DNA of 64,000 nucleotides from positions 36,240-100,239 of the forward strand of contig CACHMJ010000004.1 in NCBI GenBank assembly GCA_902580895.1, written 5' to 3'. The translations under genes were made by a program, and so were the position numbers. Shown piece after piece: positions 45,062 to 54,493 of this stretch (the first letter of the stretch is position 1; the number at the start of each line of letters is the position of its first letter). The DNA is from an uncultured Pelagibacteraceae bacterium. GTDB lineage: Bacteria; Pseudomonadota; Alphaproteobacteria; Pelagibacterales; Pelagibacteraceae. The notes under the pieces are model-generated. The model did not search any database. It saw only the letters and a list, made by a program, of their open reading frames with translations, and was not told the origin of the DNA.

Positions 45062-45835
45062 ATGAATATTAAAATAATCAATCATAATAAAGATATAGCG
45101 AGAGTTATTATTAATGAGCCAAAAACATATAACTCATTATCTTATAAAAATTTGAGAGATTTGATTATTGTTTTAAAAAAACTAGATAAAGATAAAAAGA
45201 TTAAAGTTATTATTCTTGAGGGTGCTGGAAAAGGTTTTAGTGCAGGTCATAATTTAAAAGAAGTTAAAGATTTAAAGAAAAAAGAAAGATATAAAAAATT
45301 ATTTAATCTTTGTTCAAAGCTAATGCTTCAAATAGTTGAGGGTAAAAAACCAGTTATTGCAAAAGTTCATGGCGCAGCTTATGCAGCAGGATGTCAATTA
45401 GTTGCTAGTTGTGATTTAGCTTACAGTACCAATGATGCACTTTTTGCAACACCAGGAGTAAATATTGGATTGTTTTGTAGTACTCCAATGGTTGCAGTTA
45501 GCAGGAAGATTAATAGAAAACCTATGATGAAGATGCTTCTCACTGGCGAGCCAATTAAAGCAAATTACGCGAAGGAAATTGGTTTAATTAATGATTATTT
45601 TTCAAAATCAAAATTAAATAGTGAGACGATGAAAATTGCAAAAAAAATTGCATCAAAATCAAATTTAACAATCAAAATTGGAAAACAAGCTTTTTATAAA
45701 CAGTTAGAAATGCCTCTCAGAAAAGCGTACTCGTATACCAGTCAAATGATGACATACAACATGATGGCAATGGATGCAAAAGAAGGTATTTCAGCTTTTT
45801 TAGAAAAAAGAAAACCAAAGTGGAAAAATAAGTGA
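45062..45835 (+). CDS. Enoyl-CoA hydratase/isomerase family protein
   Basis: A 257-residue crotonase-fold protein. The oxyanion hole regions are GKGFSAGHNLKEV (about 59-71) and AKVHGAAYAAGCQLVASCDL (about 100-119). The catalytic Glu of standard hydratases after the second glycine loop is not obvious (ATPGVNIGLFCSTP replaces the E-x-x-x-G-x-x-P style), so isomerase or another crotonase chemistry is possible. It lies six bases after the nucleotidyltransferase, and the next gene overlaps its stop. Confidence 0.85.
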   Translation: MNIKIINHNKDIARVIINEPKTYNSLSYKNLRDLIIVLKKLDKDKKIKVIILEGAGKGFSAGHNLKEVKDLKKKERYKKLFNLCSKLMLQIVEGKKPVIAKVHGAAYAAGCQLVASCDLAYSTNDALFATPGVNIGLFCSTPMVAVSRKINRKPMMKMLLTGEPIKANYAKEIGLINDYFSKSKLNSETMKIAKKIASKSNLTIKIGKQAFYKQLEMPLRKAYSYTSQMMTYNMMAMDAKEGISAFLEKRKPKWKNK

Positions 45836-46020
45836 AGTTAAAAAATATTCTAACAATTATCCTAATCATCATTGGAATATATTTTATTTTCACCTTTAGG
45901 GATCATAATTTTAAAAGATCTATTGATGCTTGTATTGCAGGTAGTCAAAAGTTGGATCAACCAATGACTATTGAAGAGGCTAAGAAGTTTTGTGAAGAAA
46001 AGATAATGAGTAAAAAGTAA
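45832..46020 (+). CDS. Small membrane protein, 62 residues
   Basis: A GTG start at 45832 overlaps the stop of the hydratase gene by four bases. One membrane segment lies at residues about 6-22 (ILTIILIIIGIYFIFTF), followed by a soluble tail with two cysteines (DACIAG and KFCEEK) about 20 residues apart, probably periplasmic. No family is recognised. Confidence 0.55.
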   Translation: MKLKNILTIILIIIGIYFIFTFRDHNFKRSIDACIAGSQKLDQPMTIEEAKKFCEEKIMSKK

Positions 46021-46025
46021 ATAGA

Positions 46026-46427
46026 GTGGAAAATATAAAAGAAATTTTAAAAAAATATAAAAATATTGCTCTAGTAGGTGCAAGTAAAGATTTAACAAAA
46101 ACATCATCTATTGTTATGAAATATCTACAAGACAATGGTTTTAAAGTTTACCCCGTAAATCCATCCATGAAGGGAGAAAAAATATTAGGAGAAAAAGTTT
46201 TTGGAAAAATTTCAGAGATTGAATATCCAGTAGAAATAGTAGATGTGTTTAGGCCATCGAATGAAGTTGTCACAATTGCAGAAGAAACCGTCAAAATAAA
46301 TGCAAAAGTATTATGGTTACAATTAGACATTAGCAACGAAGAAGCAAAAAAAATTGTTGAGACAAATGACATCATTTACATTGATAATAAATGCACGAAG
46401 ATAGAGTACGAAAAATACTTTAATTAA
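46026..46427 (+). CDS. CoA-binding (YccU-type) protein
   Basis: A 133-residue Rossmann-fold CoA-binding domain protein. IALVGASKDLTKTSSIVMK at the start and a middle VYPVNPSMKGEKILGEKVFG match the YccU/CoA_binding family, as does IVDVFRPSNEVVTIA. Start is GTG at 46026, five bases after the previous gene. Members bind acyl-CoA or act with acyltransferases; the specific role is unknown. Confidence 0.85.
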   Translation: MENIKEILKKYKNIALVGASKDLTKTSSIVMKYLQDNGFKVYPVNPSMKGEKILGEKVFGKISEIEYPVEIVDVFRPSNEVVTIAEETVKINAKVLWLQLDISNEEAKKIVETNDIIYIDNKCTKIEYEKYFN

Positions 46428-46444
46428 TTAATAATTAAATTTTT
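46419..46444 (+). terminator. Weak AT-only terminator after the CoA-binding gene
   Basis: TTTAATTA and TAATTAAA form a perfect 8-base stem around ATTAA, followed by five T. It includes the stop codon region of the CoA-binding gene. With no GC pairs it will be a weak terminator at best. Confidence 0.3.
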
Positions 46445-46450
46445 AAAAAG

Positions 46451-46924
46451 ATGTTAAAAAAATTCGAGATAATATTTAAAGTCTTTATTATTCTTCTTTT
46501 TTCAATTTCAATGACTAAAGCTGAATTACTGAAACCTAATAGTGACATAAAACCTTCCAAAGTTGTCGAGATTCAATTAAGTGGTCTTCAAAAAAACGAC
46601 TTAAATTATAAAGATAGTGGGATTGAGCAAACTTGGAATTTTGCGCATCCCAGTAACAAAAAAAATACTGGCCCTTTAACAAATTTCAAAATGATGATTA
46701 AAGGCAACTCATATCAAATGCTCTTAAATCACCTAAGCCATACAATTACAAAGGTTGGAGGTGGTGACAAATGGGCACAATTTGAGGTGATAATTTTAGA
46801 TAAAGATAAGATTTATCATAAGTTCAACTGGCAAGTGGAAAAATATACTGTTGAAGGACCCCTTAAGGATTGTTGGTTGACCACAATGGTTTCTAGCCCA
46901 ATAGCACTAGGAAGTTCAATTTGA
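46451..46924 (+). CDS. Secreted protein of unknown function (possibly DUF4864), 157 residues
   Basis: A signal peptide covers residues 1-24 (VFIILLFSISMTKA). The mature protein has a pattern VVEIQLSGLQKND, then DSGIEQTWNFAHPSNK and a C-terminal VEKYTVEGPLKDCWLT. The compact alpha/beta appearance and the TWNFAHP stretch recall DUF4864-like secreted proteins, but I am not sure of the family. It stands alone before the DMGDH-like gene with a 56-base gap. Confidence 0.55.
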   Translation: MLKKFEIIFKVFIILLFSISMTKAELLKPNSDIKPSKVVEIQLSGLQKNDLNYKDSGIEQTWNFAHPSNKKNTGPLTNFKMMIKGNSYQMLLNHLSHTITKVGGGDKWAQFEVIILDKDKIYHKFNWQVEKYTVEGPLKDCWLTTMVSSPIALGSSI

Positions 46925-46980
46925 TTATCCATAATACAATTTTGTTTCGTTATGAATAAAAATTTAGTAGGAATCATTTA

Positions 46981-49413
46981 ATGAAATCGAAAGCAAAAGT
47001 CGTCGTAGTCGGTGGAGGAGTGGTTGGAGTAAGCGCTCTTTATCATTTAGCAAAAAAAGGGTGGTCAGATGTTATTTTAGTTGAAAGAAAAGAATTAACC
47101 TCAGGCTCAACTTGGCATGCAGCAGGTTTGCTACCTCTTTTTAATATGAGCTATTCTGTTGGTCAACTTCACAAGTATGCAGTAAATCTTTATAAAAAGT
47201 TAGAGGAAGAGACTGGTAAGAATGTTGGTTTTAGTGTTGTTTCAAATATCCGTTTAGCTAGTACCAAAGATAGAATGGATGAGTATCATCAATATGCTGG
47301 GGTAGCTAAAACAATTGGTGTTGATGTAAAATTTTTGACACCTCAACAAGTTAAAGAAATTTGGCCGCTTTGTCATACTGATGATTTAGTTGGAGCAATT
47401 CAACACCCAGAAGATGGATACATTCAACCTGCAGACTTAACTCAGGCACTTGCCACAGGTGCTAGGAACAGAGGAGCTGAGATTTATAGAAATACAACAG
47501 TGTTATCAATGAGACAAACTAAAGAGGGATGGATTGTAGAAACAGACAAAGGATCAATTGAATGTGAGCATGTGATTTCGTGTTCGGGAAATTTTGCAAG
47601 ACAAACTGGAGAAATGGTTGGATTAGATATTCCAGTTATACCTGTTGAACATCAATATATTGTGACTGAACCACATCCAGAGATACAAAAAAGAAAAAAA
47701 GAAGGTCTTCCAGAAATGGGTGTATTAAGAGATAGTGATAGTAGATGGTACATGAGAGAAGAGGCTGGTGGATTAATATTAGGTCCTTATGAAGATGGTG
47801 CACCAGCATGTTATGTAGAAGGACCTTCAAAAGACTCTGAATATGAATTGTTTCAAGAGGATTTAGATAGACTTGCTCCGCATATCGAAGGAGCGATACA
47901 TAGAGTTCCAGCATTTGGAGAAGTTGGAGTGAAAAAAGTTTATAATGGTGCAATATGTTACACACCAGATGGTAATCCTATTGTTGGTCCAGCCTGGGGA
48001 CTTAAAAATTTTTGGATTAATGAGGGACATAGTTTTGGAATAACTGCAGCAGGTGGAGCTGGCTGGCAATTAGCAGAATGGATTATTGATGGTGAACCGA
48101 CAATTGATATGCTTGGTGTTGAACCAAGACGTTACGGAAATTATGCGACAAAATCTTATCTCAAAGCAAAAAATGAAGAAGCTTACAGTCATGTATTTAT
48201 TGTTCATTATCCTGATGAGGAGAGACCAGCTGCAAGACCTTTAAGAACATCTCCTTGTTATGAAAGAATGAAAAATCTTGGTGCTGTCTTTGGACAAAAA
48301 TTTGGATGGGAAAGACCAAACTTTTTTGCAACTGATGGAATGGAACAAAAAGATCATTGGTCATTTAGAAGATCAAAATGGTTTGATGCAATTAAAAAAG
48401 AATGTGAGAATGTTAAAAAGAATGTCGGACTTTTGGATATGACAGCCTTTGCAAAATGTAGAATTAAGGGTCCAAAAGCAGAGGAATTTTTAGACTATTT
48501 AGTGGCCAATAAACTTCCAAAAAAAATTGGAAGAATTAATTTGTGTCATGCGCTAAATACTAAAGGTGGTGTTCACTCTGAGTTTACAATTATGAAAGAG
48601 GCTGAAAATAGTTATTATTTGGTTTCAGCTGGAGCGAATTTAAGATTAGACCATGATTGGATACAAAAATGGATGCCAACTGATGGTTCAGTTATATTTG
48701 AGGATTTAACAAATAGCACAGGTGTGCTCGTTGTAGCTGGCCCAAAAGCTAGAGAGCTTATGCAGAAAGTTTCGACTGATGATTTTTCAAACGAAAATTT
48801 TAAATGGTTAACAGCAAAAAATGTTAATGTTGGATACGCCCCTGTTAATGCTATGAGAGTAAATTTTGTTGGTGAACTTGGTTGGGAATTGCACCATCCA
48901 ATTGAATATCAAAACCATATTTTTGATAAATTAATGGAAGCAGGTAAAGATCTCGGTCTAAAACCTTTTGGAATCAGAGCTATGAACAGTTTAAGAGTTG
49001 AAAAATCTTATAAACTTGTAGGAACCGAACTATCAATTGAGTATTCGCCTTATGAGTCTGGTCTAGATAGATTTATACATCCAAACAAAGGTAATTTCAT
49101 AGGTCTTGATGCACTCAACAAATGGAGAGAAAAGGGTTTTGATAACAAGTTAGTTACACTTGAGGTTCATGATACAACAGACTCAGATGTTTTAGGTAAC
49201 AATCCAATTTACAAAGATGATAAAGTTGTTGGAAGGGCAACGGGTGGGGAATATGGATTTAGATTAGATAAATCTATTGCCTTAGCCATGGTCAAACCTG
49301 ATTTAGCAAATGTTGGAGAGAAACTTAAAGTTGATATTCTTGGAAAAATGTATGAAGCTACAATAGTAGAAGAAAGTCCATACGATGCTGAAAATAAACT
49401 TTTGAGAGCCTAA
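46981..49413 (+). CDS. Dimethylglycine/sarcosine dehydrogenase-like fusion (FAD + GcvT)
   Basis: An 810-residue protein. The N-terminal DAO-type FAD domain (about 1-400) has [20 protein letters not shown] and [14 protein letters not shown], where the His is the expected covalent FAD site in dimethylglycine dehydrogenase. A C-terminal GcvT domain (about 440-810) has [27 protein letters not shown] and [15 protein letters not shown]. It should oxidatively demethylate an N-methyl amine and transfer the carbon to folate. EtfB starts on the last base of its stop codon, so ETF is probably its electron acceptor. Dimethylglycine is the most likely substrate; sarcosine is an alternative. Confidence 0.85.
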   Translation: MKSKAKVVVVGGGVVGVSALYHLAKKGWSDVILVERKELTSGSTWHAAGLLPLFNMSYSVGQLHKYAVNLYKKLEEETGKNVGFSVVSNIRLASTKDRMDEYHQYAGVAKTIGVDVKFLTPQQVKEIWPLCHTDDLVGAIQHPEDGYIQPADLTQALATGARNRGAEIYRNTTVLSMRQTKEGWIVETDKGSIECEHVISCSGNFARQTGEMVGLDIPVIPVEHQYIVTEPHPEIQKRKKEGLPEMGVLRDSDSRWYMREEAGGLILGPYEDGAPACYVEGPSKDSEYELFQEDLDRLAPHIEGAIHRVPAFGEVGVKKVYNGAICYTPDGNPIVGPAWGLKNFWINEGHSFGITAAGGAGWQLAEWIIDGEPTIDMLGVEPRRYGNYATKSYLKAKNEEAYSHVFIVHYPDEERPAARPLRTSPCYERMKNLGAVFGQKFGWERPNFFATDGMEQKDHWSFRRSKWFDAIKKECENVKKNVGLLDMTAFAKCRIKGPKAEEFLDYLVANKLPKKIGRINLCHALNTKGGVHSEFTIMKEAENSYYLVSAGANLRLDHDWIQKWMPTDGSVIFEDLTNSTGVLVVAGPKARELMQKVSTDDFSNENFKWLTAKNVNVGYAPVNAMRVNFVGELGWELHHPIEYQNHIFDKLMEAGKDLGLKPFGIRAMNSLRVEKSYKLVGTELSIEYSPYESGLDRFIHPNKGNFIGLDALNKWREKGFDNKLVTLEVHDTTDSDVLGNNPIYKDDKVVGRATGGEYGFRLDKSIALAMVKPDLANVGEKLKVDILGKMYEATIVEESPYDAENKLLRA

Positions 49414-50162
49414 TGAAAATTTTAGTCGCAGTAAAAAGAGTAATTGATTACAATGTTCAAGTCAGAGTTAAAGAGGATAACACTGGTGTAGTAACTGAAA
49501 ATGTTAAGATGTCTACCAACCCACCAGATGATAATGCGATTGAGGAGGCAGTAAAAATCAAAGAGTCAGGAAAAGCGACCGAAGTAGTTGCAGTAAGTGT
49601 TGGAGAGGAGAAAGCTCAAGAAACTGTTCGTAAAGCATTAGCGGTTGGAGCAGATAGAGGAATTCTTATCAAAGCTGATGGAATTTTAGAACCTTTAGCC
49701 GTTTCCAAATTATTACAAAAAATTGTTGAAAAAGAAAAACCAGATTTAGTTTTTATGGGAAAACAAGCAATTGATGATGATTGTAATCAAACAGGTCAAA
49801 TGTTAAGTGCTTTACTAAATTGGCCTCAAGCAACATTTGCTTCAAAGATTGAGATTAAAGACAAAAAACTTGAAGTTACGAGAGAGATTGACGAAGGATT
49901 AGAGACAATAGAGATAAATATTCCTGCTATTGTAACTTGTGATTTAAGACTTAATGAACCAAGATATGCATCTTTACCAAACATAATGAAAGCTAAAAAA
50001 AAACCTATTGAGCAGATAAATGCGTCAGATTTAGGAGTAGATACATCACCAAGAATCGAGCAAATTAAGGTTGAAGAGCCACCAAAAAGAAAAGCAGGAA
50101 TAAAAGTAAAAAGTGTGGCTGAGCTAGTGCAAAAATTAAAAAATGAGGCTAAAGTAATATAA
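49413..50162 (+). CDS. etfB: Electron transfer flavoprotein, beta subunit
   Basis: A 249-residue Etf[20 protein letters not shown] at the start, [33 protein letters not shown] and [12 protein letters not shown] are the family landmarks; the last is the AMP/docking-loop region. It binds AMP and pairs with EtfA to carry electrons from flavin dehydrogenases. It overlaps both the DMGDH-like gene and etfA by one base, so the three are coupled. Confidence 0.95.
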   Translation: MKILVAVKRVIDYNVQVRVKEDNTGVVTENVKMSTNPPDDNAIEEAVKIKESGKATEVVAVSVGEEKAQETVRKALAVGADRGILIKADGILEPLAVSKLLQKIVEKEKPDLVFMGKQAIDDDCNQTGQMLSALLNWPQATFASKIEIKDKKLEVTREIDEGLETIEINIPAIVTCDLRLNEPRYASLPNIMKAKKKPIEQINASDLGVDTSPRIEQIKVEEPPKRKAGIKVKSVAELVQKLKNEAKVI

Positions 50163-51115
50163 TGTCAGTTTTATTAGTTGCAGAACATAACAACAAAGAG
50201 CTTAAACCTTTTACACTGAATGCCGTAACTGCAGCTTCTCAAATGGATACAGATCTTCATGCTGTGATTATTGGTAATAACTGTGTAGATGCAGCAAAAA
50301 AATTGTCAGAGTTACCATTAGTCAAAAAAGTAATTCAAGTAGAGGCAGCTCATTACGAAAACTTTGTAGCAGAAAATTTTGCACCAGTAATCGTGAAACT
50401 GGCAGAAAACTATTCACATATTGTTTGTTCAGCTAATACATTTGGTAAAAATTTGATGCCAAGGATTGCAGCTTCTTTAGACACTTCACAAGTCAGTGAT
50501 ATTATTAAGGTAATTTCTACAGATACATTTTTAAGACCAATTTATGCTGGTAATGCATTTGCAACAGTAAAAAGCAAGGATCCAAAAAAATGTATAACTA
50601 TTAGACCAACCTCTTTTGATCCATGCGAGAGTTCAGGTGGATCTGCGCCAATTGAAAAGGCTGAACCAAGTGAAGAGTTTAATAATACAAAATTTGTAAA
50701 AAGAGAGGAAATTAAGTCAGATAGACCAGAGCTTGGAACTGCAAGAGTAGTTGTTTCTGGTGGAAGAGGAATGCAGAGTGGAGACAATTTTAAATTGATC
50801 ACCTCTGTTGCTGATAAATTAAATGCTGCTATTGGAGCGTCAAGAGCGGCTGTGGATGCTGGATATATAAGCAACGATCATCAAGTGGGTCAAACTGGAA
50901 AAGTTGTAGTTCCAGATTTATATATTGCCATTGGTATTTCTGGTGCTATTCAACATTTAGCTGGAATGAAAGAAAGCAAAGTGATTGTCGCAATCAATAA
51001 GGATGGTGAAGCTCCAATTTTTAGTGTTGCAGACTATGGTCTAGAAGCTGATCTTTTTGAAGCAGTACCTCAATTTATCGAGGAACTGAACAAATTAAAC
51101 ACTATACAAAAATAA
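50162..51115 (+). CDS. etfA: Electron transfer flavoprotein, alpha subunit
   Basis: A 317-residue EtfA with the C-terminal FAD domain: VVSGGRGMQSGDNF, GASRAAVDAGYISNDHQVGQTGK split as GASRAAVDAG and NDHQVGQTGK, and IAIGISGAIQHLAGM. This subunit holds the redox-active FAD. It receives electrons from the DMGDH-like protein and perhaps other dehydrogenases of the window, and passes them to the ETF-ubiquinone oxidoreductase encoded 21 bases downstream. Confidence 0.95.
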   Translation: MSVLLVAEHNNKELKPFTLNAVTAASQMDTDLHAVIIGNNCVDAAKKLSELPLVKKVIQVEAAHYENFVAENFAPVIVKLAENYSHIVCSANTFGKNLMPRIAASLDTSQVSDIIKVISTDTFLRPIYAGNAFATVKSKDPKKCITIRPTSFDPCESSGGSAPIEKAEPSEEFNNTKFVKREEIKSDRPELGTARVVVSGGRGMQSGDNFKLITSVADKLNAAIGASRAAVDAGYISNDHQVGQTGKVVVPDLYIAIGISGAIQHLAGMKESKVIVAINKDGEAPIFSVADYGLEADLFEAVPQFIEELNKLNTIQK

Positions 51116-51136
51116 TATAATCTGTAAAAAATTATT

Positions 51137-52756
51137 ATGTCCAGAGAGTCAATGGAATATGATGTTGTAATCGTTGGTGGAGGACCATCAGGATTAACAA
51201 CTGCTATTAAACTGAAACAATTAAATTCAAATTTAAATATTTGTGTTTTAGAGAAAGCATCTGAGATCGGTGCCCATATATTAAGTGGAAATGTTTTTGA
51301 AACTAGAGCACTAGACGAATTAATTCCAAATTGGAAAGATTTAAATCCACCTATAAAAACAAAAGTCACTAAGGAGAAATTTTTATTTTTAGGAAAAACA
51401 AAATCATTAAGTTGGCCAACGTGGTTGTTACCCGCTGTCCAAAAAAATCATAAAAATTATATAATTAGTCTTGCAAATTTATGTAGATGGCTTGCTGAGC
51501 AAGCTGAAACACTTGGTGTAGAGATATTTCCAGGATTTCCAGCTAGTGAGGTTTTATTTAATGACGATGGCTCGGTTAAAGGTGTAGCTACTCAGGACAT
51601 GGGAATAGATAAACAAGGAAATAAAAAAGATAGCTTTGAACCAGGTATTGAACTTATAGGCAAGGTTACAGTTTTTGCTGAAGGTTGTCGGGGTCATTTA
51701 GGAAAACAATTAATTAAAAAATTTAATCTTAATAAAGACAAAGATCCTCAGCAATATGGAATCGGATTTAAAGAAATTTGGGAGATTGATGAAAAAAATC
51801 ATGAAGAGGGATTAGTGATGCATACAGCTGGATGGCCTTTAGATAATAACACTTATGGTGGGAGTTTTATTTATCATGCAGAGAACAAACAAGTATTTTT
51901 AGGATATGTAATAGGTTTAGATTATCAAAATCCTCATCTTTCTCCTTTTGATGAGTTTCAAAGATTTAAAACACATCCATCAATAAAAAAAATTATAGAA
52001 GGTGGAAAAAGAATTTCTTATGGCGCTAGAGCTTTAATTGAAGGTGGTATTCAAAGTTTACCAAAAATGTTTATGCCAGGTGCATTACTTATTGGATGTG
52101 ATGCGGGAACTTTAAATATGCCAAAAATAAAAGGATCTCACACTGCTATGAAAAGTGGAATTTTAGCTGCAGAGGCTATCAATGAACATATTCAGTCTAA
52201 AAAAGATTTATCATTATATGAGGAATTATTTAAAAAAAGCTGGTTATATAAAGAACTGTATCTAGCAAGAAATGTAAAACCTAGTTTTAATTGGGGTTTA
52301 ATTTTAGGAATAATTTTTACAGGAATTGATCAAATTTTATTTAGAGGAAAACTTCCATTTACATTAAGACATAAGCATTCCGATCACGAAACTTTAAAAC
52401 CTGCAGATAAAATGCCAAAAATTGATTATCCTAAACCTGACAATGTGATTACTTTTGATAAAACAAGCTCAGTTTATTTGACTGGGACTAATCATGAGGA
52501 TAATCAGCCAGTGCACTTACAGCTTAAAGATAAAGATTTACCTATAAAATATACTCTTGAAAAATATGACGAACCAGCACAAAGATATTGTCCAGCAGGA
52601 GTTTATGAGGTTCAAAAAGAAAATGATATAAACAAATTTGTTATAAACGCTCAGAACTGTATTCATTGTAAAACTTGCGATATTAAAGAACCTTCTCAAA
52701 ATATAGTTTGGGTCACTCCAGAGGGAGGCGGTGGACCAAAGTATGGAAATATGTAA
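51137..52756 (+). CDS. Electron transfer flavoprotein-ubiquinone oxidoreductase
   Basis: A 539-residue monotopic membrane flavoprotein with an Fe-S cluster. FAD binding is at IVGGGPSGLTTAIKL; the substrate region LIGCDAGTLNMPKIKGSH and a C-terminal ferredoxin-like part CPAGVYEV ... NAQNCIHCKTCDIKEPSQN supplies the four cysteines of a 4Fe-4S cluster. It oxidises reduced ETF and reduces ubiquinone, linking methylamine oxidation to respiration. It is the last gene of the DMGDH-ETF unit. Confidence 0.95.
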   Translation: MSRESMEYDVVIVGGGPSGLTTAIKLKQLNSNLNICVLEKASEIGAHILSGNVFETRALDELIPNWKDLNPPIKTKVTKEKFLFLGKTKSLSWPTWLLPAVQKNHKNYIISLANLCRWLAEQAETLGVEIFPGFPASEVLFNDDGSVKGVATQDMGIDKQGNKKDSFEPGIELIGKVTVFAEGCRGHLGKQLIKKFNLNKDKDPQQYGIGFKEIWEIDEKNHEEGLVMHTAGWPLDNNTYGGSFIYHAENKQVFLGYVIGLDYQNPHLSPFDEFQRFKTHPSIKKIIEGGKRISYGARALIEGGIQSLPKMFMPGALLIGCDAGTLNMPKIKGSHTAMKSGILAAEAINEHIQSKKDLSLYEELFKKSWLYKELYLARNVKPSFNWGLILGIIFTGIDQILFRGKLPFTLRHKHSDHETLKPADKMPKIDYPKPDNVITFDKTSSVYLTGTNHEDNQPVHLQLKDKDLPIKYTLEKYDEPAQRYCPAGVYEVQKENDINKFVINAQNCIHCKTCDIKEPSQNIVWVTPEGGGGPKYGNM

Positions 52757-52760
52757 TTAG

Positions 52761-52925
52761 CTATCTTAGAAAATTAGCAAAAATTATTACTATTCCAATA
52801 ATACCTAGCCAAATAATAAGATTTTTTAAAAAAACTTTTTTATTTTTATTTGCATAATAAAAACTTGGGAAGACTAGTGCAATTACCAATAAAAGATATA
52901 TGACTGATAAAATATTTTCACTCAT
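52761..52925 (-). CDS. Small membrane protein with two hydrophobic segments, 54 residues
   Basis: A short frame from ATG 52925. Two hydrophobic stretches (residues about 5-20 and 36-53) flank a basic hinge (NKNKK). Orientation and spacing agree with a genuine two-helix membrane protein. It lies 14 bases downstream of the DUF2237 gene on the same strand, so it may end that transcript. No family is recognised. Confidence 0.5.
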   Translation of the reverse strand: MSENILSVIYLLLVIALVFPSFYYANKNKKVFLKNLIIWLGIIGIVIIFANFLR

Positions 52926-52939
52926 AATCTAAATTTATA

Positions 52940-53317
52940 TTATGAAAGATCTATTGCAAATTTTTTGAGTGTTTCGATTGGCAAAACTTTCAATGTATTT
53001 TCATGAGTTCGTTTCAAAAAAATTGGGCAACCTTTTCCAGCTTCCACCGCTCTTGCATACCAAGTTGCACAAACACACCAGCCATCTCCATCTTTTAAGC
53101 CTGGAAACCCAAACTCTGGGTGAGGTGTGATTAAATCATTTCCAGCTTCTTTACACCATTCCAAAAATTCGGTTGTGACTTTTGCACAAACAGTATGTAA
53201 CCCATGATCATTTTCATCAGTATTACAACAACCATCTCTATACCAACCAGTAAGAGGATCTTTGGAACATAATTCTAAACTTTCTCCAAGAACATTTTTT
53301 TGAATCTTATTTTCCAT
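52940..53317 (-). CDS. DUF2237-family protein
   Basis: A 125-residue soluble protein with the DUF2237 pattern: VLGESLELCSKDPLTGWYRDG, here residues about 7-27, then CCNTDENDHGLHTVCA, LSTPHPEFGFPGL-like (LITPHPEFGFPGL) and DGWCVCATWYARA. Many conserved cysteines are present (C-C, CA, CVC). The ATG at 53317 is preferred to the upstream Met at 53350, since it starts inside the last eleven bases of the 2OG-oxygenase gene. Function of the family is unknown; metal binding is plausible. Confidence 0.82.
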   Translation of the reverse strand: MENKIQKNVLGESLELCSKDPLTGWYRDGCCNTDENDHGLHTVCAKVTTEFLEWCKEAGNDLITPHPEFGFPGLKDGDGWCVCATWYARAVEAGKGCPIFLKRTHENTLKVLPIETLKKFAIDLS

Positions 53318-53945
53318 ATACATTATATATATCCTCATCAATTGATGCATTAAATGAGATAGAACGTCTTTCCTCCTCAGTACCTTTGAATGGAAAAACT
53401 GTATGCATCAAATAATTAGGAAATAAATAAAAATCACCAACTTCTGGAGTAATATTAAATGTTGAAGGACAAGTAAACATTCTTGCTCCGTGTATTAACT
53501 GTAAGCTTCCACCTCTATATTTTTTTGATTTTTTTTGCTGAGTACTTTGTCCTAATGATTTAGGAACCTTAAGAAATCCAGCTCCAGAAATATGACCACC
53601 ATGCCAATGAGTTGGATTATATTCATTTTGAAATTGTCTAACAACCCAAGTTTTTAATAAATTAAATTTTGATATTTTTTTTCCTTCATTTAATTCCGTA
53701 TAAATCTTACAAGAATTTCCCAAAAAATCTAACCAACCTGATGATTTAACAAATTCTACTTCTAATAAAAATTCTTGAGTTACGTCACCAACTAAAGCCT
53801 CTCCATAATTTAATTTTTTTAATTTTAATTCATCATTGATAATTTTATCAATATACTCATTTAACTTATTTAGTATTTCATCCGGTATTTTGACTTTTAA
53901 TATTGCTGGACCTAATACTCTTAAATTTTGATATTTGATTTCCAT
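53307..53945 (-). CDS. Putative 2-oxoglutarate/Fe(II) oxygenase
   Basis: A 212-residue protein resembling the PF13759-type 2OG-Fe(II) oxygenases: YNPTHWHGGHISGAGFL supplies the first His ligand region, and LFPNYLMHTVFPFKGTEERR-like (LMHTVFPFKGTEEERRSI) gives the distal His and the arginine that binds 2-oxoglutarate. No signal peptide is present. The substrate is unknown. It lies between hisI (four bases upstream) and the DUF2237 gene (11-base overlap). Confidence 0.75.
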   Translation of the reverse strand: MEIKYQNLRVLGPAILKVKIPDEILNKLNEYIDKIINDELKLKKLNYGEALVGDVTQEFLLEVEFVKSSGWLDFLGNSCKIYTELNEGKKISKFNLLKTWVVRQFQNEYNPTHWHGGHISGAGFLKVPKSLGQSTQQKKSKKYRGGSLQLIHGARMFTCPSTFNITPEVGDFYLFPNYLMHTVFPFKGTEEERRSISFNASIDEDIYNVYGK

Positions 53946-53949
53946 TTAA

Positions 53950-54417
53950 TTAAATTTTTGTTGGATTGGGTTGACCTTTATAAACTTTTTCTGGGTCAAA
54001 TTTTTTTTCTTTTTCAGTAAATTTCATCTTAATTTCTCTACCATTTTCAATAGGCCCAAGAGGTATAGATCTATAGAAACAAGATCTATAACCGACGTGA
54101 CAACTAGCTCCGTCTCCAATATCAACAGTAAGCCAAACCGAGTCTTGGTCATCATCAATTTTGATTTCAGTCACTTTCTGAATAAAACCACTTGTTTTGC
54201 CTTTGTGCCAAATAGCCTTTCTTGATCTGCTATAGTAATGAGCTTCTTTTGTTTCGATAGTTTTTTTTAATGCTTCAACGTTCATATAACCATGCATTAA
54301 AATTTCTTTTGTTTGAGAGCACATTGTAATAACAGGTATTAAACCATCATTATCAAATTTAGGTGAAAGAAGATTTCCTTCTTCAATTTCAACCACATTT
54401 TCTCTTTTTTTGAACAT
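53950..54417 (-). CDS. hisI: Phosphoribosyl-AMP cyclohydrolase
   Basis: A 155-residue HisI domain, without a HisE part. HGYMNVEALKKT, HYYSRSRKAIWHKGKTSG and the metal region DDDQDSVWL, followed by GDGASCHVGYRSCFYR, are the family motifs. It hydrolyses the pyrimidine ring of phosphoribosyl-AMP in histidine synthesis. It is isolated from other his genes, which is common in this group. The N- and C-terminal ends are longer than in most HisI proteins (about 110-130). Confidence 0.92.
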   Translation of the reverse strand: MFKKRENVVEIEEGNLLSPKFDNDGLIPVITMCSQTKEILMHGYMNVEALKKTIETKEAHYYSRSRKAIWHKGKTSGFIQKVTEIKIDDDQDSVWLTVDIGDGASCHVGYRSCFYRSIPLGPIENGREIKMKFTEKEKKFDPEKVYKGQPNPTKI

Positions 54418-54493
54418 ATTCGGTGATTATGTAGCACATATAGAGATATATTAAATATTTTAAAAATGCACATTTATATGTATAAACCCCTGC

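Noticed and set aside
46925..46980. Glycine or SAM-type riboswitch before the DMGDH-like gene
   Set aside because: The gap is only 56 bases and shows none of the conserved riboswitch cores; the same holds for the other demethylase leaders in the window.
47636..47965. 109-residue minus-strand open frame inside the DMGDH-like gene
   Set aside because: Antisense shadow of a well-conserved coding region; leucine/histidine-rich with no motif.
51070..51369. 99-residue minus-strand frame across the etfA/ETF-QO junction
   Set aside because: It lies antisense to the FAD-binding start of ETF-QO and has no ribosome site or family pattern.
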